Below the pieces are notes generated by a model. It was not told the origin of the DNA and did no database searches. It was given only the letters and a program-made list of their open reading frames with translations. A DNA stretch of 47,469 nucleotides from Rhodospirillales bacterium (GTDB taxonomy: Bacteria; Pseudomonadota; Alphaproteobacteria; Rhodospirillales; JANQFP01), in the NCBI GenBank assembly GCA_028277795.1, contig JANQFP010000167.1, forward strand, positions 1 through 47,469, read 5' to 3'. How positions within the stretch are numbered: the stretch's first letter is position 1; each line of letters starts with the position of its first letter. Below, piece after piece: positions 7,756 through 17,027 of the stretch. Position numbers and translations under genes: made by a program.

Positions 7756-8814
7756 CTAACCGGGGTCGGCGGGCGGCGGGTCCGTGTCCTCGATCTTCTG
7801 GATGTTCTCCAGGCCCTGCCTGATCTCCGACATGATGAACTCGGCGCGCCGCGCGGGTCCGCCCGAGTCGCGGGTCGGGAACAGCCGGTGCCAGGCGTGC
7901 ATCTTGACGCTCAGCGCGCACAGGGCGCCGCCGATGGTGGTGTGATAGCCGGCGATCAGGGTCTCGACCTCGCGGAACCGTTCGGCCGAGATGTCGTTCC
8001 ACATATCCTGGGTGCTGCGGTCGAAGGCCCTGAAGCGCCCGCTGACGGCGGTGGTCAGGTGACTGAACGTGGTCTCGATGAGCGCCATGGCCTTCAACAG
8101 GTTCCGGTCGTGGCTGATCTCCCAACTGTGGCGCATGTCTCGGAAGGACGCCAGGAAGTCGCCGATGATGGGCTCGATCTCGTCGAGGCAGTGGCGGTAG
8201 TAGGACAGGGACAGGAAGATGTCGCCGTAGTCCTCGAGGAACTTGGGCACCTCGGCCAGCCCGATGTCCAGCTTGCTGGCCATGACCTTGAGCTTGTCCA
8301 GGGCCTTCTTCACGTCCGGGTCCCGGAACAGGGCGACCAAGCCCTCGAAGCTGTCGATGTCCATGTCTTCGTCGCCGTAGATCTGCACGATCAGCGGGTG
8401 CGTGAACCGGGTCATGTATTCGGTCAGCTCCCGGTTCTTGGCCTCGGACAGCTTCAACGCGTCGACGTCCGTGACGGTGATGCCGTGCTCGCGCAGGGAG
8501 ATGCGCAGACTGTAGACGTCATAGCTGGACAGCAGCGCCAGGCGCCGCAGCAGCACCAGGTCGGGGTGGGGCGGGTTGAGCTCCCATTTGAACTCATGGG
8601 GCAGGTCCTCCACGTCGAGCTGCCCGCTGCCCGACGCCGGATCGACGAACAGCTCGACCATGCTTCGGAGGCGCACGTTCTTGATCAGGCGGGCGTGGCG
8701 CAGCGCCGGTGTCTCGATGGGCAGGATGGACAGGGGCAGGATGTGCAGGGAATCACGGTCGACGTCGCGCAACGGCAACCGGCCGTCCCGGGACCCGGAC
8801 ACGTCATCCTTCAT
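7756..8814 (-). CDS. Conserved-looking protein of unknown function (352 aa)
   Basis: I do not recognise this protein. It is 352 residues long, without a signal peptide or membrane helix. It is rich in charged residues and predicted to be mostly helical, with segments such as [35 protein letters not shown], and a cluster of aromatic and His residues ([36 protein letters not shown]) that looks like a helical bundle. A proline/aspartate-rich tail ends it. Codon use matches the surrounding chromosome, so it is likely native. It sits between fmt and truA on the opposite strand, ending 6 bases from the fmt stop. The ATG at 8814 is the first in frame. A signalling or cell-cycle role is possible but unsupported. 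Confidence 0.75.
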   Translation of the reverse strand: MKDDVSGSRDGRLPLRDVDRDSLHILPLSILPIETPALRHARLIKNVRLRSMVELFVDPASGSGQLDVEDLPHEFKWELNPPHPDLVLLRRLALLSSYDVYSLRISLREHGITVTDVDALKLSEAKNRELTEYMTRFTHPLIVQIYGDEDMDIDSFEGLVALFRDPDVKKALDKLKVMASKLDIGLAEVPKFLEDYGDIFLSLSYYRHCLDEIEPIIGDFLASFRDMRHSWEISHDRNLLKAMALIETTFSHLTTAVSGRFRAFDRSTQDMWNDISAERFREVETLIAGYHTTIGGALCALSVKMHAWHRLFPTRDSGGPARRAEFIMSEIRQGLENIQKIEDTDPPPADPG

Positions 8815-8978
8815 GGCTGTGCTCCCCTCGGCGGTCCGTTCCGGTCCGCCGCCACTCCACGGGAGCGAGTCTACACCATTGCAGCGATAAATGGTGGTCG
8901 CAATCCCGTTATCGCCGCCGCTGCCTTGGGGCCGAGAATTCGGTCGCTGGACGCGGTGCCCGTCGCTACAAAGACCCC

Positions 8979-9749
8979 ATGCCGCGCTACAAGATCACCG
9001 TCGAGTATGACGGCCGGGACTTCGTCGGCTGGCAACGCCAGGACAACGGCCCCAGCGTCCAGGAGGCGCTGGAGGACGCGATCCGGGGGTTCTGCGGCGA
9101 CACCGTCACCGTGTTCGGGGCCGGACGCACCGACTCCGGGGTCCATGCCCTGGGCCAGGTGGCCCATTTCGATCTGGCCGAAGCCCATCCGCCGGACACC
9201 GTGCGCGATGCGCTGAACTTCCATCTCAAGCCGGCGGCCGTGGCGGTGCTGGCGGCGGAGTCCGTCGCCGAGACCTTCCACGCCCGCTTCGATGCGGTGC
9301 GCCGCGTCTACCTCTACCGCATCCTCAACCGCCGGCCGCCGCCGGTGCTGGAGCGGGGACGGGCGTGGTGGGTGCCGGCGCCCCTGGATGCCGGGAGCAT
9401 GGCCGCCGCCGCCCGGGCGCTGGTCGGCCGGCACGACTTCACCACCTTCCGTGCCGCGCTGTGCCAGGCGCGGTCGCCGGTGAAGACCCTGGACGCCCTC
9501 GACGTGAGCCGGCGGGGCGACGAGATCCACGTCATGGCCCGCGCGCGGTCCTTCCTGCACCACCAGGTGCGCAATATGGTGGGGACCCTCAAGCTGGTCG
9601 GCGACGGCAAGTGGACGGCGGACGAGGTGCGCGTGGCGCTGGCCGCGCGCGACCGCGCCCGCGGCGGACCGACGGCACCGGCGGACGGCCTCTATCTGGT
9701 CGAGGTCGGCTACGATGGGCCGGCGAGTGAAGACGGAGACCCGTCGTGA
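8979..9749 (+). CDS. truA: tRNA pseudouridine(38-40) synthase
   Basis: A 256-residue TruA, which isomerises uridines 38-40 in the anticodon stem-loop of many tRNAs. Seen: [20 protein letters not shown] at the N-terminus, and [19 protein letters not shown] with the catalytic aspartate D52. Then come [22 protein letters not shown], and [13 protein letters not shown] near the C-terminus. All are hallmark TruA motifs and the length is normal. The ATG at 8979 fits the family start; upstream in-frame codons are unrelated. Its stop overlaps the GTG start of the next small membrane-protein gene by four bases, indicating translational coupling. Confidence 0.95.
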   Translation: MPRYKITVEYDGRDFVGWQRQDNGPSVQEALEDAIRGFCGDTVTVFGAGRTDSGVHALGQVAHFDLAEAHPPDTVRDALNFHLKPAAVAVLAAESVAETFHARFDAVRRVYLYRILNRRPPPVLERGRAWWVPAPLDAGSMAAAARALVGRHDFTTFRAALCQARSPVKTLDALDVSRRGDEIHVMARARSFLHHQVRNMVGTLKLVGDGKWTADEVRVALAARDRARGGPTAPADGLYLVEVGYDGPASEDGDPS

Positions 9750-10036
9750 ACGGCCAGGAACCAAGATTCGGACTGGAGCTGAAGACGCAGCCGCCGCCGC
9801 AACGGCCGGTGATGGGCTATCTGGCCGTGGGCTGCGGCATCCTAGGGCTGTTCACCCACAGCCTGTTCTTCGTGCCGCTGGCCTTTCTGTTCAGCGTCGT
9901 CGCATTGTTCATGGGACAGGCGCTGTGGGCGTTCGCCGGCCTGACCCTGTCCTTCATCGGGCTGGTCACCTCGCCGGTGCTGCTGGCGTTTCTCGGTCTC
10001 GGCGCCTTGGCCGCGTATTTCGGCCTGACCGGCTGA
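9746..10036 (+). CDS. Small membrane protein of unknown function (96 aa)
   Basis: Begins with a GTG that overlaps the truA stop (GTGA at 9746-9749), so it is probably translated by coupling to truA. It has a hydrophilic start ([20 protein letters not shown]) followed by two to three hydrophobic segments: about residues 22-42, 42-62 and 70-93. The N-terminus would sit on one face of the inner membrane and the rest is almost wholly embedded. No recognisable domain. Codon use is native. Function unknown. Confidence 0.65.
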   Translation: MNGQEPRFGLELKTQPPPQRPVMGYLAVGCGILGLFTHSLFFVPLAFLFSVVALFMGQALWAFAGLTLSFIGLVTSPVLLAFLGLGALAAYFGLTG

Positions 10037-10045
10037 CGAGAGCCG

Positions 10046-10612
10046 TCACAGGACTCCGTCGAGGGTCTGGCTGACGACGATGCTGAGGAGCAGATCGAAG
10101 GCCACCAGGCCGCCCGCCGTGAATGCCGGCACGTCGAGCGCCGCGCGGGCGATGACCCACAGATAGGCCAGGATCAGACCGAGGATTACGAGGCCCAGCA
10201 GGCTGCCGAATTGCGGCGACAGCACGCCGGACACGGTCAGCATGGCCAGCGGCAGGTAGACCAAGTTCTGCCACACCGCCGCCCAGTTGTAGGCGACGAT
10301 ATAGCCGATGAAGCGGTCCCTGCGGTCGAGGAAATTCGTGACCGTGGCCATGAGCACCGGATAGAGCACCCACGAGATCACGTAGAACAGGAACTCCAGC
10401 GCCGCATAGCGGCCCGGTGGCGCGTCGACCAGCCCGGCGTCGTAGCGGATGGCAAGTAGCGCCGCGTACAGCGGCGCCACGAAGACGGCGGCCGAGAACG
10501 ACCGCCAGAAGCCTCCGACCGAGGTGTCGAAATAGGCCAGTCCGCCGGGGTCGAGACGGGCCAGCCGGTAGGCGCCGTAGAGGGACGAGGCGGCTTCCTT
10601 GGCCGTCAGCAT
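10046..10612 (-). CDS. Membrane protein of unknown function in the dapD-dapE operon
   Basis: 188 residues with about five hydrophobic helices: FWRSFSAAVFVAPLYAALLAI, the EFLFYVISWVLYPVLMATV stretch, a segment around YIVAYNWAAVWQNLVYL, LLGLVILGLILAYLWVIA, and FTAGGLVAFDLLLSIVV. This is a compact inner-membrane protein, possibly of a Yip1-like fold, though I cannot confirm that. The ATG at 10612 overlaps the dapE stop (TGATG), so it is the third gene of a dapD-dapE-orf operon. Its role may relate to the operon only by position. Codon use is native. Confidence 0.7.
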   Translation of the reverse strand: MLTAKEAASSLYGAYRLARLDPGGLAYFDTSVGGFWRSFSAAVFVAPLYAALLAIRYDAGLVDAPPGRYAALEFLFYVISWVLYPVLMATVTNFLDRRDRFIGYIVAYNWAAVWQNLVYLPLAMLTVSGVLSPQFGSLLGLVILGLILAYLWVIARAALDVPAFTAGGLVAFDLLLSIVVSQTLDGVL

Positions 10613-11769
10613 CAGGGATCCGCGACGAAATAGCCGTCGAGAACCGACCGGTAGATCCGGGCGAGCACGTCGAGATCGGCGACGGCCACGTTCTCGTCGG
10701 TCTGGTGGGCGGTGTCGCCGGCCAGCCCGAACTCGGCCACCGGGCACACGTCCTTGATGAACCGGGCGTCCGACGTGCCGCCGGAGGTGCCGAGCTCGGG
10801 CCGGCGGCCGGTGACCGCGGTCACCGCCGTGGCGACCACGTCGCTCAGGCGCCCGGGCTCGGTGACGAAGGCCTCGCCGCTGCTGCTGGTGGCCAGGGCG
10901 TAGGTGCCGCCGATGGCGTCGAAGCGCTCGCGCAGCCAGGCGTCGAGCCCGGCCGCCGTGTGCCGGTCGTTGAAGCGGATGTTGAACCGGGCCTGGGCCT
11001 GGGCCGGGATGACGTTGGTGGCCGGGTTGCCCACGTCCACCGAGGTCAGGGCCACGGTGGACGCCTGGAAGTGCTCGGTGGGCTCGTCGATGGGGGCGTC
11101 GACGAGGGTGCCCAGCATGCGCATCAGGCGGACGATGGGGTTATCGGCCAGGTCGGGATAGGCGGAATGGCCCTGGGTGCCGGTGACGGTGAGCAGGCCG
11201 TTGAGGCTGCCGCGGCGCCCGATCTTGATGATCTCGCCGACCGTGGTCTCGTTGGTGGGCTCGCCGACCAGGCAGTCGTCCAGGGTCTCGCCCCGCTCGG
11301 CCAGCCACGCCAGCACCTTGGCCGTGCCGTTGACGGCCGGGCCCTCCTCGTCGCCGGTGATCAGCAGGCTGATGGAGCCTTGCGCGCCGCCGCCGTCGGC
11401 CAGGAAGGTGGACGCGGCGGCGACGAAGCAGGCGATGGCGCCCTTCATGTCGGCGGCGCCGCGGCCGTAGAGCCGTCCATCCCGCACCTCGGCGCCGAAG
11501 GGGTCGACGGTCCATGCCGCGGCGTCGCCCACGGGCACCACGTCGGTGTGGCCGGCGAAGCAGAAGTTGGGCCCCGCCGTTCCCCGGCGCGCATAGAGGT
11601 TGTCCACGTCGGGCGTGCCGTCCTCGGAGAACACGAGCCGGTGGCAGGCGAAGCCGACCGACTGCAGCACCCCCTCCAACACGTCGAGGGCGCCGGCGTC
11701 GGTGGGCGTGACGCTCGGGCAGCGGATCAGCGCCTGAGCAAGCTCCAGCGGGTCGATGGTGTTGGTCAC
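10612..11769 (-). CDS. dapE: Succinyl-diaminopimelate desuccinylase
   Basis: A 385-residue M20-family Zn metalloenzyme that hydrolyses N-succinyl-LL-diaminopimelate in the lysine/meso-DAP pathway. Seen: [17 protein letters not shown] at the start, [12 protein letters not shown] (first metal His and Asp), [15 protein letters not shown] (bridging Asp), [14 protein letters not shown] (catalytic Glu pair), CLVGEPTN, a dimerisation domain around [13 protein letters not shown], and GTSDARFI plus [15 protein letters not shown] (last metal His). Start: GTG at 11769, where homology begins; an ATG far upstream would overlap dapD. It lies 25 bases after dapD and overlaps the next membrane-protein gene by one base. 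Confidence 0.95.
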   Translation of the reverse strand: MTNTIDPLELAQALIRCPSVTPTDAGALDVLEGVLQSVGFACHRLVFSEDGTPDVDNLYARRGTAGPNFCFAGHTDVVPVGDAAAWTVDPFGAEVRDGRLYGRGAADMKGAIACFVAAASTFLADGGGAQGSISLLITGDEEGPAVNGTAKVLAWLAERGETLDDCLVGEPTNETTVGEIIKIGRRGSLNGLLTVTGTQGHSAYPDLADNPIVRLMRMLGTLVDAPIDEPTEHFQASTVALTSVDVGNPATNVIPAQAQARFNIRFNDRHTAAGLDAWLRERFDAIGGTYALATSSSGEAFVTEPGRLSDVVATAVTAVTGRRPELGTSGGTSDARFIKDVCPVAEFGLAGDTAHQTDENVAVADLDVLARIYRSVLDGYFVADP

Positions 11770-11794
11770 GGGGCGTTTCCCGGACGAGCGGGTG

Positions 11795-12637
11795 TCAGTC
11801 TCGCAACAGCTCGTTGATGGAGGTCTTGGCGCGGGTCTTCTCGTCCACCCGCTTGACGATGACGGCGCAGTAGAGGCCCGGGCCGGGGCTGCCGTCGGGC
11901 AGGGGCTTGCCCGGCGTCGAGCCCGACACCACCACGGAGTAGGCGGGCACGCGGCCACGGAAGGTCTCGCCGGTGGTGCGGTCGATGATGGTGGTGGACG
12001 CCCCGATGAACACGCCCATGGAGATGACGCAGCCCTCCTCGACGATGACGCCTTCCACCACCTCGGACCGCGCGCCGACGAAACAGTTGTCCTCGATGAT
12101 CACCGGGTTGGCCTGCAGGGGCTCGAGCACCCCGCCGATGCCGACGCCGCCGGAGATGTGGCAGTCCTTGCCGATCTGGGCGCACGAGCCGATGGTCACC
12201 CAGGTGTCGACCATGGTGCCGGTGTCCACGTAGGCCCCCAGGTTGACGAAGCTGGGCATGAGCACGACCCCCGGCGCGATGTAGGCCGACCGCCGCACCA
12301 CGCAGTGGGGCACGGCCCGGAAGCCGGCCTGGCGGAAGCGCTCGGCGTCCCAGCCGGTGAACTTGGACGGCACCTTGTCGAACCACGGCGCGCCGGCCGG
12401 CCCGCCCGGAATGGGCGCCATGTCGTTGAGGCGGAAGGACAGCAGCACGGCCTTCTTGAGCCACTGGTTGACGTGCCATCCGTCGGGGCCCTTCTCGGCC
12501 ACCCGGGCCTGCCCGGAATCGAGCAGCTCGAGGGCCGCCTCGACGGCGTCGCGCACGTCGCCCGCGGTGTCTGGCGACAGGGTGTCGCGGGCCTCCCAGG
12601 CGGATTCGATGGTGGTCTGCATCGCGGTGTCGGTCAT
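11795..12637 (-). CDS. dapD: Tetrahydrodipicolinate N-succinyltransferase
   Basis: A 280-residue left-handed beta-helix acyltransferase that succinylates tetrahydrodipicolinate, the step before DapC and DapE in the succinylase branch of lysine/DAP synthesis. Seen: [19 protein letters not shown] in the N-terminal helical domain, hexapeptide repeats ([72 protein letters not shown]) and the C-terminal [19 protein letters not shown]. Length is standard. The ATG at 12637 is preceded by a GAAAGGG-like purine tract on the minus strand. First gene of the dapD-dapE-orf operon. Confidence 0.95.
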   Translation of the reverse strand: MTDTAMQTTIESAWEARDTLSPDTAGDVRDAVEAALELLDSGQARVAEKGPDGWHVNQWLKKAVLLSFRLNDMAPIPGGPAGAPWFDKVPSKFTGWDAERFRQAGFRAVPHCVVRRSAYIAPGVVLMPSFVNLGAYVDTGTMVDTWVTIGSCAQIGKDCHISGGVGIGGVLEPLQANPVIIEDNCFVGARSEVVEGVIVEEGCVISMGVFIGASTTIIDRTTGETFRGRVPAYSVVVSGSTPGKPLPDGSPGPGLYCAVIVKRVDEKTRAKTSINELLRD

Positions 12638-12705
12638 GGGCGTGGGGCCCTTTCGCAGGGTCGTGGTCGAGCGGGCCGCGACCATGCGCGAGGCCGCCGG
12701 CCCTG

Positions 12706-13419
12706 TCAACCGCCGCCGGTCACCGCCTGCAGCCACGCCGCCAGGTCGTCGGTGACGTGGTCGATGGGGATGCCGTCGGCGCCGTCCGCGCTCCACGGGC
12801 TGGCCGTGCGCACCCATACCGTGGTCATGCCGAGCGCCGCCGCCGGTGCCAGGTTGCGGGCGATGTCCTCGACCATCACCGTGCGCTGCGGTGTCAGCCC
12901 GTAGCGGGCCACCAGGTCGTCGTAGATGCGGGGGTCGGGCTTGGGCCGGTAGTCGGCGTCCACGATGTCGTACACCGCCTCGAAGTGGCCGCGGACGCCG
13001 AGGCGGTCGAGGACCCGGCCCGCATAGTCGGCCGACGCGTTGGTGAACACGATCTTGCGGCCGGACAGCAGGCGCAGCGCGCCGTCCAGCGCCGGGCTCG
13101 GCGCCACCGGGCTCAGGTCGATGGCGTGGACATGCTCCAGGTAGGGTACGGGGTCGAGGTCATGACGGTCCATGAGACCGCGCAGGGTGGTCCCGTAGTC
13201 GCGGAAATACTGCTTCTGCAGGCGGTAGGCGGCGTCGAGGTCCAGGTCCAGGAGGTCGGCGATGAAGCCCCGCATGCGCTCGTCAACCTGGGCGAAAAGG
13301 TTGCACGAGGCGGGGTAGAGCGTGTTGTCCAGGTCGAACACCCAGGCCTCGGCCGCGGCAAGCGTGGCCAGGTCCGGCGTGTGCCGACCGGTGGGAGTCG
13401 CGCCATGGGGTGAGGCCAT
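12706..13419 (-). CDS. HAD-family pyrimidine 5'-nucleotidase
   Basis: A 237-residue HAD hydrolase of the pyrimidine 5'-nucleotidase (SDT1-like) group. It dephosphorylates small phosphometabolites, in this group typically pyrimidine nucleoside monophosphates. Seen: [11 protein letters not shown] (motif I, nucleophile D29 and acid D31), the long helical cap with [12 protein letters not shown] and [27 protein letters not shown] (motif II), KPDPRIYD (motif III Lys) and [18 protein letters not shown] (motif IV). Length is normal. It lies 68 bases upstream of dapD on the same strand and could share its transcript. It is divergent from the EAL gene. The exact substrate is not determined by sequence. 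Confidence 0.85.
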   Translation of the reverse strand: MASPHGATPTGRHTPDLATLAAAEAWVFDLDNTLYPASCNLFAQVDERMRGFIADLLDLDLDAAYRLQKQYFRDYGTTLRGLMDRHDLDPVPYLEHVHAIDLSPVAPSPALDGALRLLSGRKIVFTNASADYAGRVLDRLGVRGHFEAVYDIVDADYRPKPDPRIYDDLVARYGLTPQRTVMVEDIARNLAPAAALGMTTVWVRTASPWSADGADGIPIDHVTDDLAAWLQAVTGGG

Positions 13420-13577
13420 GATCCATTAGTGGGGCCGGGCCGGCGCCGTGACAAGTCCCTTTCTTGCGCTCTCCATGTGGGGTTTAATAATCATTCGCGG
13501 GGGACCAGAGGGGTGGTCAAAAGCGGCTTTTTGAGGGATAACGCCTGCCGGGCGACGCGGGGGCGCGGCGAAGCAGC

Positions 13578-15284
13578 ATGCAAGCAGCAGAAACACCCCA
13601 GGCACCGGGGACCACCGCGGCGCCGTCCCTGCGAGCCGAGCGCGACCGCTTCGTCGCCCTGGCGTTCTGCTGGGCCGAGCTGCTGCTGGAGCTGGACGAG
13701 GGCCAGACGGTGGTGTTCGCCGGTGGTGCCGCCCGCACCCTGCTGGGCCGCACCACCGAGGAGTTGATCGGTACCAAGCTCACCGACCTGGTGGCGCCGG
13801 CCGACCACGCGCTGCTCAACGAGCTCATGGGGATCGCCCGCAAGCACGGGCGCATCGAGAACGCCACTATCCGGTTCCAGGGGACCCGGGGGCCGACGGC
13901 GCCGCTGTCCTTCGCCGGCTATCGCCTGGACGACCTGAAAGGCCACTACTTCCTGGCCCTGCGCACCGGCACCCCGGCGCGCAAGTCGGGCGCCGCCGGC
14001 CCGCTGGCCCGTGACACCGAAAGCGGTCTCTACGACGCCGACGCCTTTGCCGAGGTGGTGGCCCAGCACGTCGAGCGGGAACCCGGCGAGGGCGAGGCCG
14101 AAAGCCGCATGACCCTCATCGAGCTGCCCGACTTCGAGGGCCTGACCGAGCGTCTGGCGCCGGAGAAGGAGCGCGACCTGCTCAACACCGTCGGCGCCTG
14201 CCTGCGCGCCAACTCGGTGGACGGGGATTCCGCCGCCCGTCTCGCCGGCGACCGCTACGGCCTGATCCATGCCGCAGACGTGGACGTCACGGCGCTGGAA
14301 AACCAGATCGCCGACTTCGCCCGCGAGGTCGACCCGGAGCAGAAGGGCATCGAGGTCCGCAGCGCCAGCGTCGAGGTGGACCGCGAGGCGGCCAGCCCCG
14401 AGGACCTGGCCAATGGCCTCGTCTACACCATCAACCGGTTCCGCAGCGCCAAGGGCGCCGACTTCACCCTCGAAAGCCTGTCCACCAGCATGTCGGAGCT
14501 GGTCTCCCAGGCGGTCAAGTCGGTGAACACCTTCAAGAACGTGGTCGCCGCCAACGATTTCGAGGTCGCCCTGCAGCCCATCCTCGACGTGCGCACGGGC
14601 GAGATCCACCACTACGAGGCCCTGGCCCGCTTCCGCAGCGGCAAGGAGGGCGAGTCCCCCTACGAGTACATCACCTTCGCCGAGGAGACCGGGCTCATCA
14701 CCGAGTTCGACCTGGCCATGGCGGCCAAGGTGGTGGAGTGGTTGTCCAAGACGCCGCGCAACTCCAAGAGCAGCGTCGCCGTCAACGTGTCCGGCCATTC
14801 GGTGGCCTCCCTGGGGTATCTCAACGGGCTCGACCAGTTGCTCAACGACAACATGTGGACCCGTGGCCGGCTGCTCTTCGAGATCACGGAATCGGCGCGC
14901 ATGGACGACCTGGACCACGCCGACCGCTTCATCCAGAGCCTGCGCCAGCGCGGCTACCCCGTGTGCCTGGACGATTTCGGGGCCGGGGCCGCCAACTTCG
15001 AGTACCTGAGCACCCTGGTGGTGGACGTGGTCAAGCTCGACGGCCCGGTGGTGCGCAACGCCCGGAAGGCCCAGAAGGGCAAGGCCTTCCTCAAGGCGCT
15101 GGTGAGCCTGTGCCGGGACCTGGGCGTCGAGACCATCGCCGAGATGATCGACGACGAGAAGGGCTTCAAGTTCGTCAAGGACTGCGGCGTCGAGTACGTG
15201 CAGGGCTACCTGTTCGGCAAGCCGTCGACCGACGTGAAGGCCTTCCAGAAGATGCAGATGGAGTACCTGTTCCGGGGCCGCTGA
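13578..15284 (+). CDS. PAS - degenerate GGDEF - EAL c-di-GMP phosphodiesterase
   Basis: 568 residues. The N-terminal ~20-130 look like a PAS sensor (RTLLGRTTEELIGTKLTDLV). Residues ~150-290 resemble a GGDEF domain whose signature has become AGDRY (~223-227), so synthase activity is unlikely. Residues ~325-565 form an EAL domain with the key motifs present: YEALARF (EAL at 347-349), VAVNVSG, LLFEITES, LDDFGAG (DD at 465-466), VVKLDG, ETIAEMID and QGYLFGKPS. It should hydrolyse c-di-GMP to pGpG. No membrane segment, so cytosolic. First gene of a four-gene operon; the GGDEF gene starts 18 bases after its stop. Confidence 0.88.
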   Translation: MQAAETPQAPGTTAAPSLRAERDRFVALAFCWAELLLELDEGQTVVFAGGAARTLLGRTTEELIGTKLTDLVAPADHALLNELMGIARKHGRIENATIRFQGTRGPTAPLSFAGYRLDDLKGHYFLALRTGTPARKSGAAGPLARDTESGLYDADAFAEVVAQHVEREPGEGEAESRMTLIELPDFEGLTERLAPEKERDLLNTVGACLRANSVDGDSAARLAGDRYGLIHAADVDVTALENQIADFAREVDPEQKGIEVRSASVEVDREAASPEDLANGLVYTINRFRSAKGADFTLESLSTSMSELVSQAVKSVNTFKNVVAANDFEVALQPILDVRTGEIHHYEALARFRSGKEGESPYEYITFAEETGLITEFDLAMAAKVVEWLSKTPRNSKSSVAVNVSGHSVASLGYLNGLDQLLNDNMWTRGRLLFEITESARMDDLDHADRFIQSLRQRGYPVCLDDFGAGAANFEYLSTLVVDVVKLDGPVVRNARKAQKGKAFLKALVSLCRDLGVETIAEMIDDEKGFKFVKDCGVEYVQGYLFGKPSTDVKAFQKMQMEYLFRGR

Positions 15285-15302
15285 CCCGGCAGGGACGCAC
15301 GC

Positions 15303-17027
15303 ATGGGCACCAACCAGGAAGCCGCCGGGCCGTCCGCCCAAGGAGCCGACACCCCACAGGCCGCCGCGGCGCTGGTCGCCGGCTATTCCGGTCCCGCCCT
15401 GCTGGTGCGGCCGGACGCCACGGTCATCGTGTCGAACGAGAAGGGCGTCAACCTGGAGATCCTGCTGCACCACAAGGCGGCGCCGGAAATCCCCGCCCTG
15501 GTGGCGGAGGCCGCCCGGACCCGTGCGATCACCGTCGGCTCGGTGTCCCTGGCCGGGACCAAGGGCGAGATCCTCCTCGAGGTCACCGTGGTGCCGCGGC
15601 CGGGCAACCCCGGTCCCGGCGACCTGCTGGTGCTGGCCCGCGACCTGACCATGGAACGCAACCTGCGGACGGCCCTCGTGGAGTCCCGCCAGCGCTACAA
15701 GGACCTGGTCGAGTCCTCCAGCGATTTCGCCTGGGAGGTCGGCGTCGACCGCACCTTCGGCTTCGTCTCGCCGCGCGGCGCCCTGGGCTTCAAGGCCGAA
15801 GAGCTGATCGGCCGCGCGCCCGCGGACCTGGTCATCGACGCCACCGAGTATGCGCCCCTCCTGTTCCTCAGCGACCGCCCCATGGAGGCCGCGGAAGTGT
15901 GGATGCGCCGCGCCGACGGCACCCACGCCTGCGTCGTCGGGTCGTGCCTGCCGCTGATGACGGACGACGGAGAATGGCGGGGGACCCGCGGCGTGTGCCG
16001 CGACGTCACCGAGGACCGTGACCGGGAGTCCGCCCTCAACCGCGCCCGCCACCGAGAGCAGGTGCTCAACTACATCATCAGCACCATCCGCGACGAGCTG
16101 GAGCCCCAGGACATGCTGATCACCGCCGCCGCCGCGACGGCGCGCGGCCTGGGGGCGGCCGGCAGCCGCATCTACCGGCAGAACGAGCCGGGCCAGTTCT
16201 CGGTGGCGGCCGAATACGGGGATCAGGACGGCATCGAGGGTCTGGACGCCCTGTTCGACCCTCCGCCCACGGACGGCGGCATCCTCGACGGCGAGATCGG
16301 TCCCTGGCGGGTGCTGGCCGCGGTCACCCGCTACCGGCAGTCGGTGAACGGGGTGGTCTGCATGTGGCGCCGCGACGAGCAGGGGCCGTGGGACGACGAC
16401 AACCGCATCCTCATCGCCGACGTGGCCAACCAGCTCGGCATCGCCAACGAGCAGATCGCCAACCACGAGCGCATCGTCCGGCTGTCGCGGACCGACGCCC
16501 TGACCGGCCTGCTCAACCGGCGCGCCTTCTACGAGGAGGAGTTGCCCCGGCGCATCGCCCGGCTCGAGGTGAGCGGCCAGATGGCCGCCCTGTTCTATGC
16601 CGACATGGACAACTTCAAGCGGGTCAACGACGTGCACGGCCACCAGGCGGGGGACGAGGCGATCCTGGCCCTGCGCGAGATCCTGTTGGAGCACTCGCGA
16701 CCCGGCGATGCCGTCGCCCGCCTGGGCGGCGACGAGTTCGCCATGTGGATGGACGGGGTGACCGAGGACGTGGTGACGGCGCGGGCCACGACCATCATCG
16801 AGGCCTGCGACGACCTGAAACGGTTCTCGGGCCACGAGGATCATCCCTTGGGGGTGTCCCTCGGGATCGCCGTCTACGGTCCGCGGACGGGCGAGACCCT
16901 GGACGACCTCCTGGCCCGCGCCGATGCCGCCATGTACGACGTCAAGCACGCCGGCAAGGGCGGATTCCGGTTGGCGCCGCCCGGGACCGTGTCCGGCGAC
17001 GCCGGCAGGGAGGCCAAAGGGCGGTGA
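15303..17027 (+). CDS. PAS/GAF-like sensor with active-type GGDEF diguanylate cyclase
   Basis: 574 residues. An N-terminal PAS-like domain (~25-120) and a second PAS (~130-245; RYKDLVESSSDFAWEVG ... CRDVTEDRDRE) are followed by a GAF-like region (~255-400). The C-terminal GGDEF domain (~415-560) shows RTDALTGLLNRRAFYEE, YADMDNFKRVNDVHGHQAGD, and RLGGDEFAMW, with GGDEF at 475-479 intact. An RxxD inhibitory site (RPGD, 466-469) sits exactly five residues before it, so product feedback is expected. It should make c-di-GMP from two GTP in the cytosol. Its stop overlaps the next GTG start by four bases. Together with the upstream EAL protein it forms an antagonistic pair. Confidence 0.9.
   Translation: MGTNQEAAGPSAQGADTPQAAAALVAGYSGPALLVRPDATVIVSNEKGVNLEILLHHKAAPEIPALVAEAARTRAITVGSVSLAGTKGEILLEVTVVPRPGNPGPGDLLVLARDLTMERNLRTALVESRQRYKDLVESSSDFAWEVGVDRTFGFVSPRGALGFKAEELIGRAPADLVIDATEYAPLLFLSDRPMEAAEVWMRRADGTHACVVGSCLPLMTDDGEWRGTRGVCRDVTEDRDRESALNRARHREQVLNYIISTIRDELEPQDMLITAAAATARGLGAAGSRIYRQNEPGQFSVAAEYGDQDGIEGLDALFDPPPTDGGILDGEIGPWRVLAAVTRYRQSVNGVVCMWRRDEQGPWDDDNRILIADVANQLGIANEQIANHERIVRLSRTDALTGLLNRRAFYEEELPRRIARLEVSGQMAALFYADMDNFKRVNDVHGHQAGDEAILALREILLEHSRPGDAVARLGGDEFAMWMDGVTEDVVTARATTIIEACDDLKRFSGHEDHPLGVSLGIAVYGPRTGETLDDLLARADAAMYDVKHAGKGGFRLAPPGTVSGDAGREAKGR

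Noticed and set aside
13491..16949. Minus-strand open frame of 1152 codons
   Set aside because: Antisense to the EAL and GGDEF genes; composition is typical of the reverse frame of high-GC genes and no motif appears.
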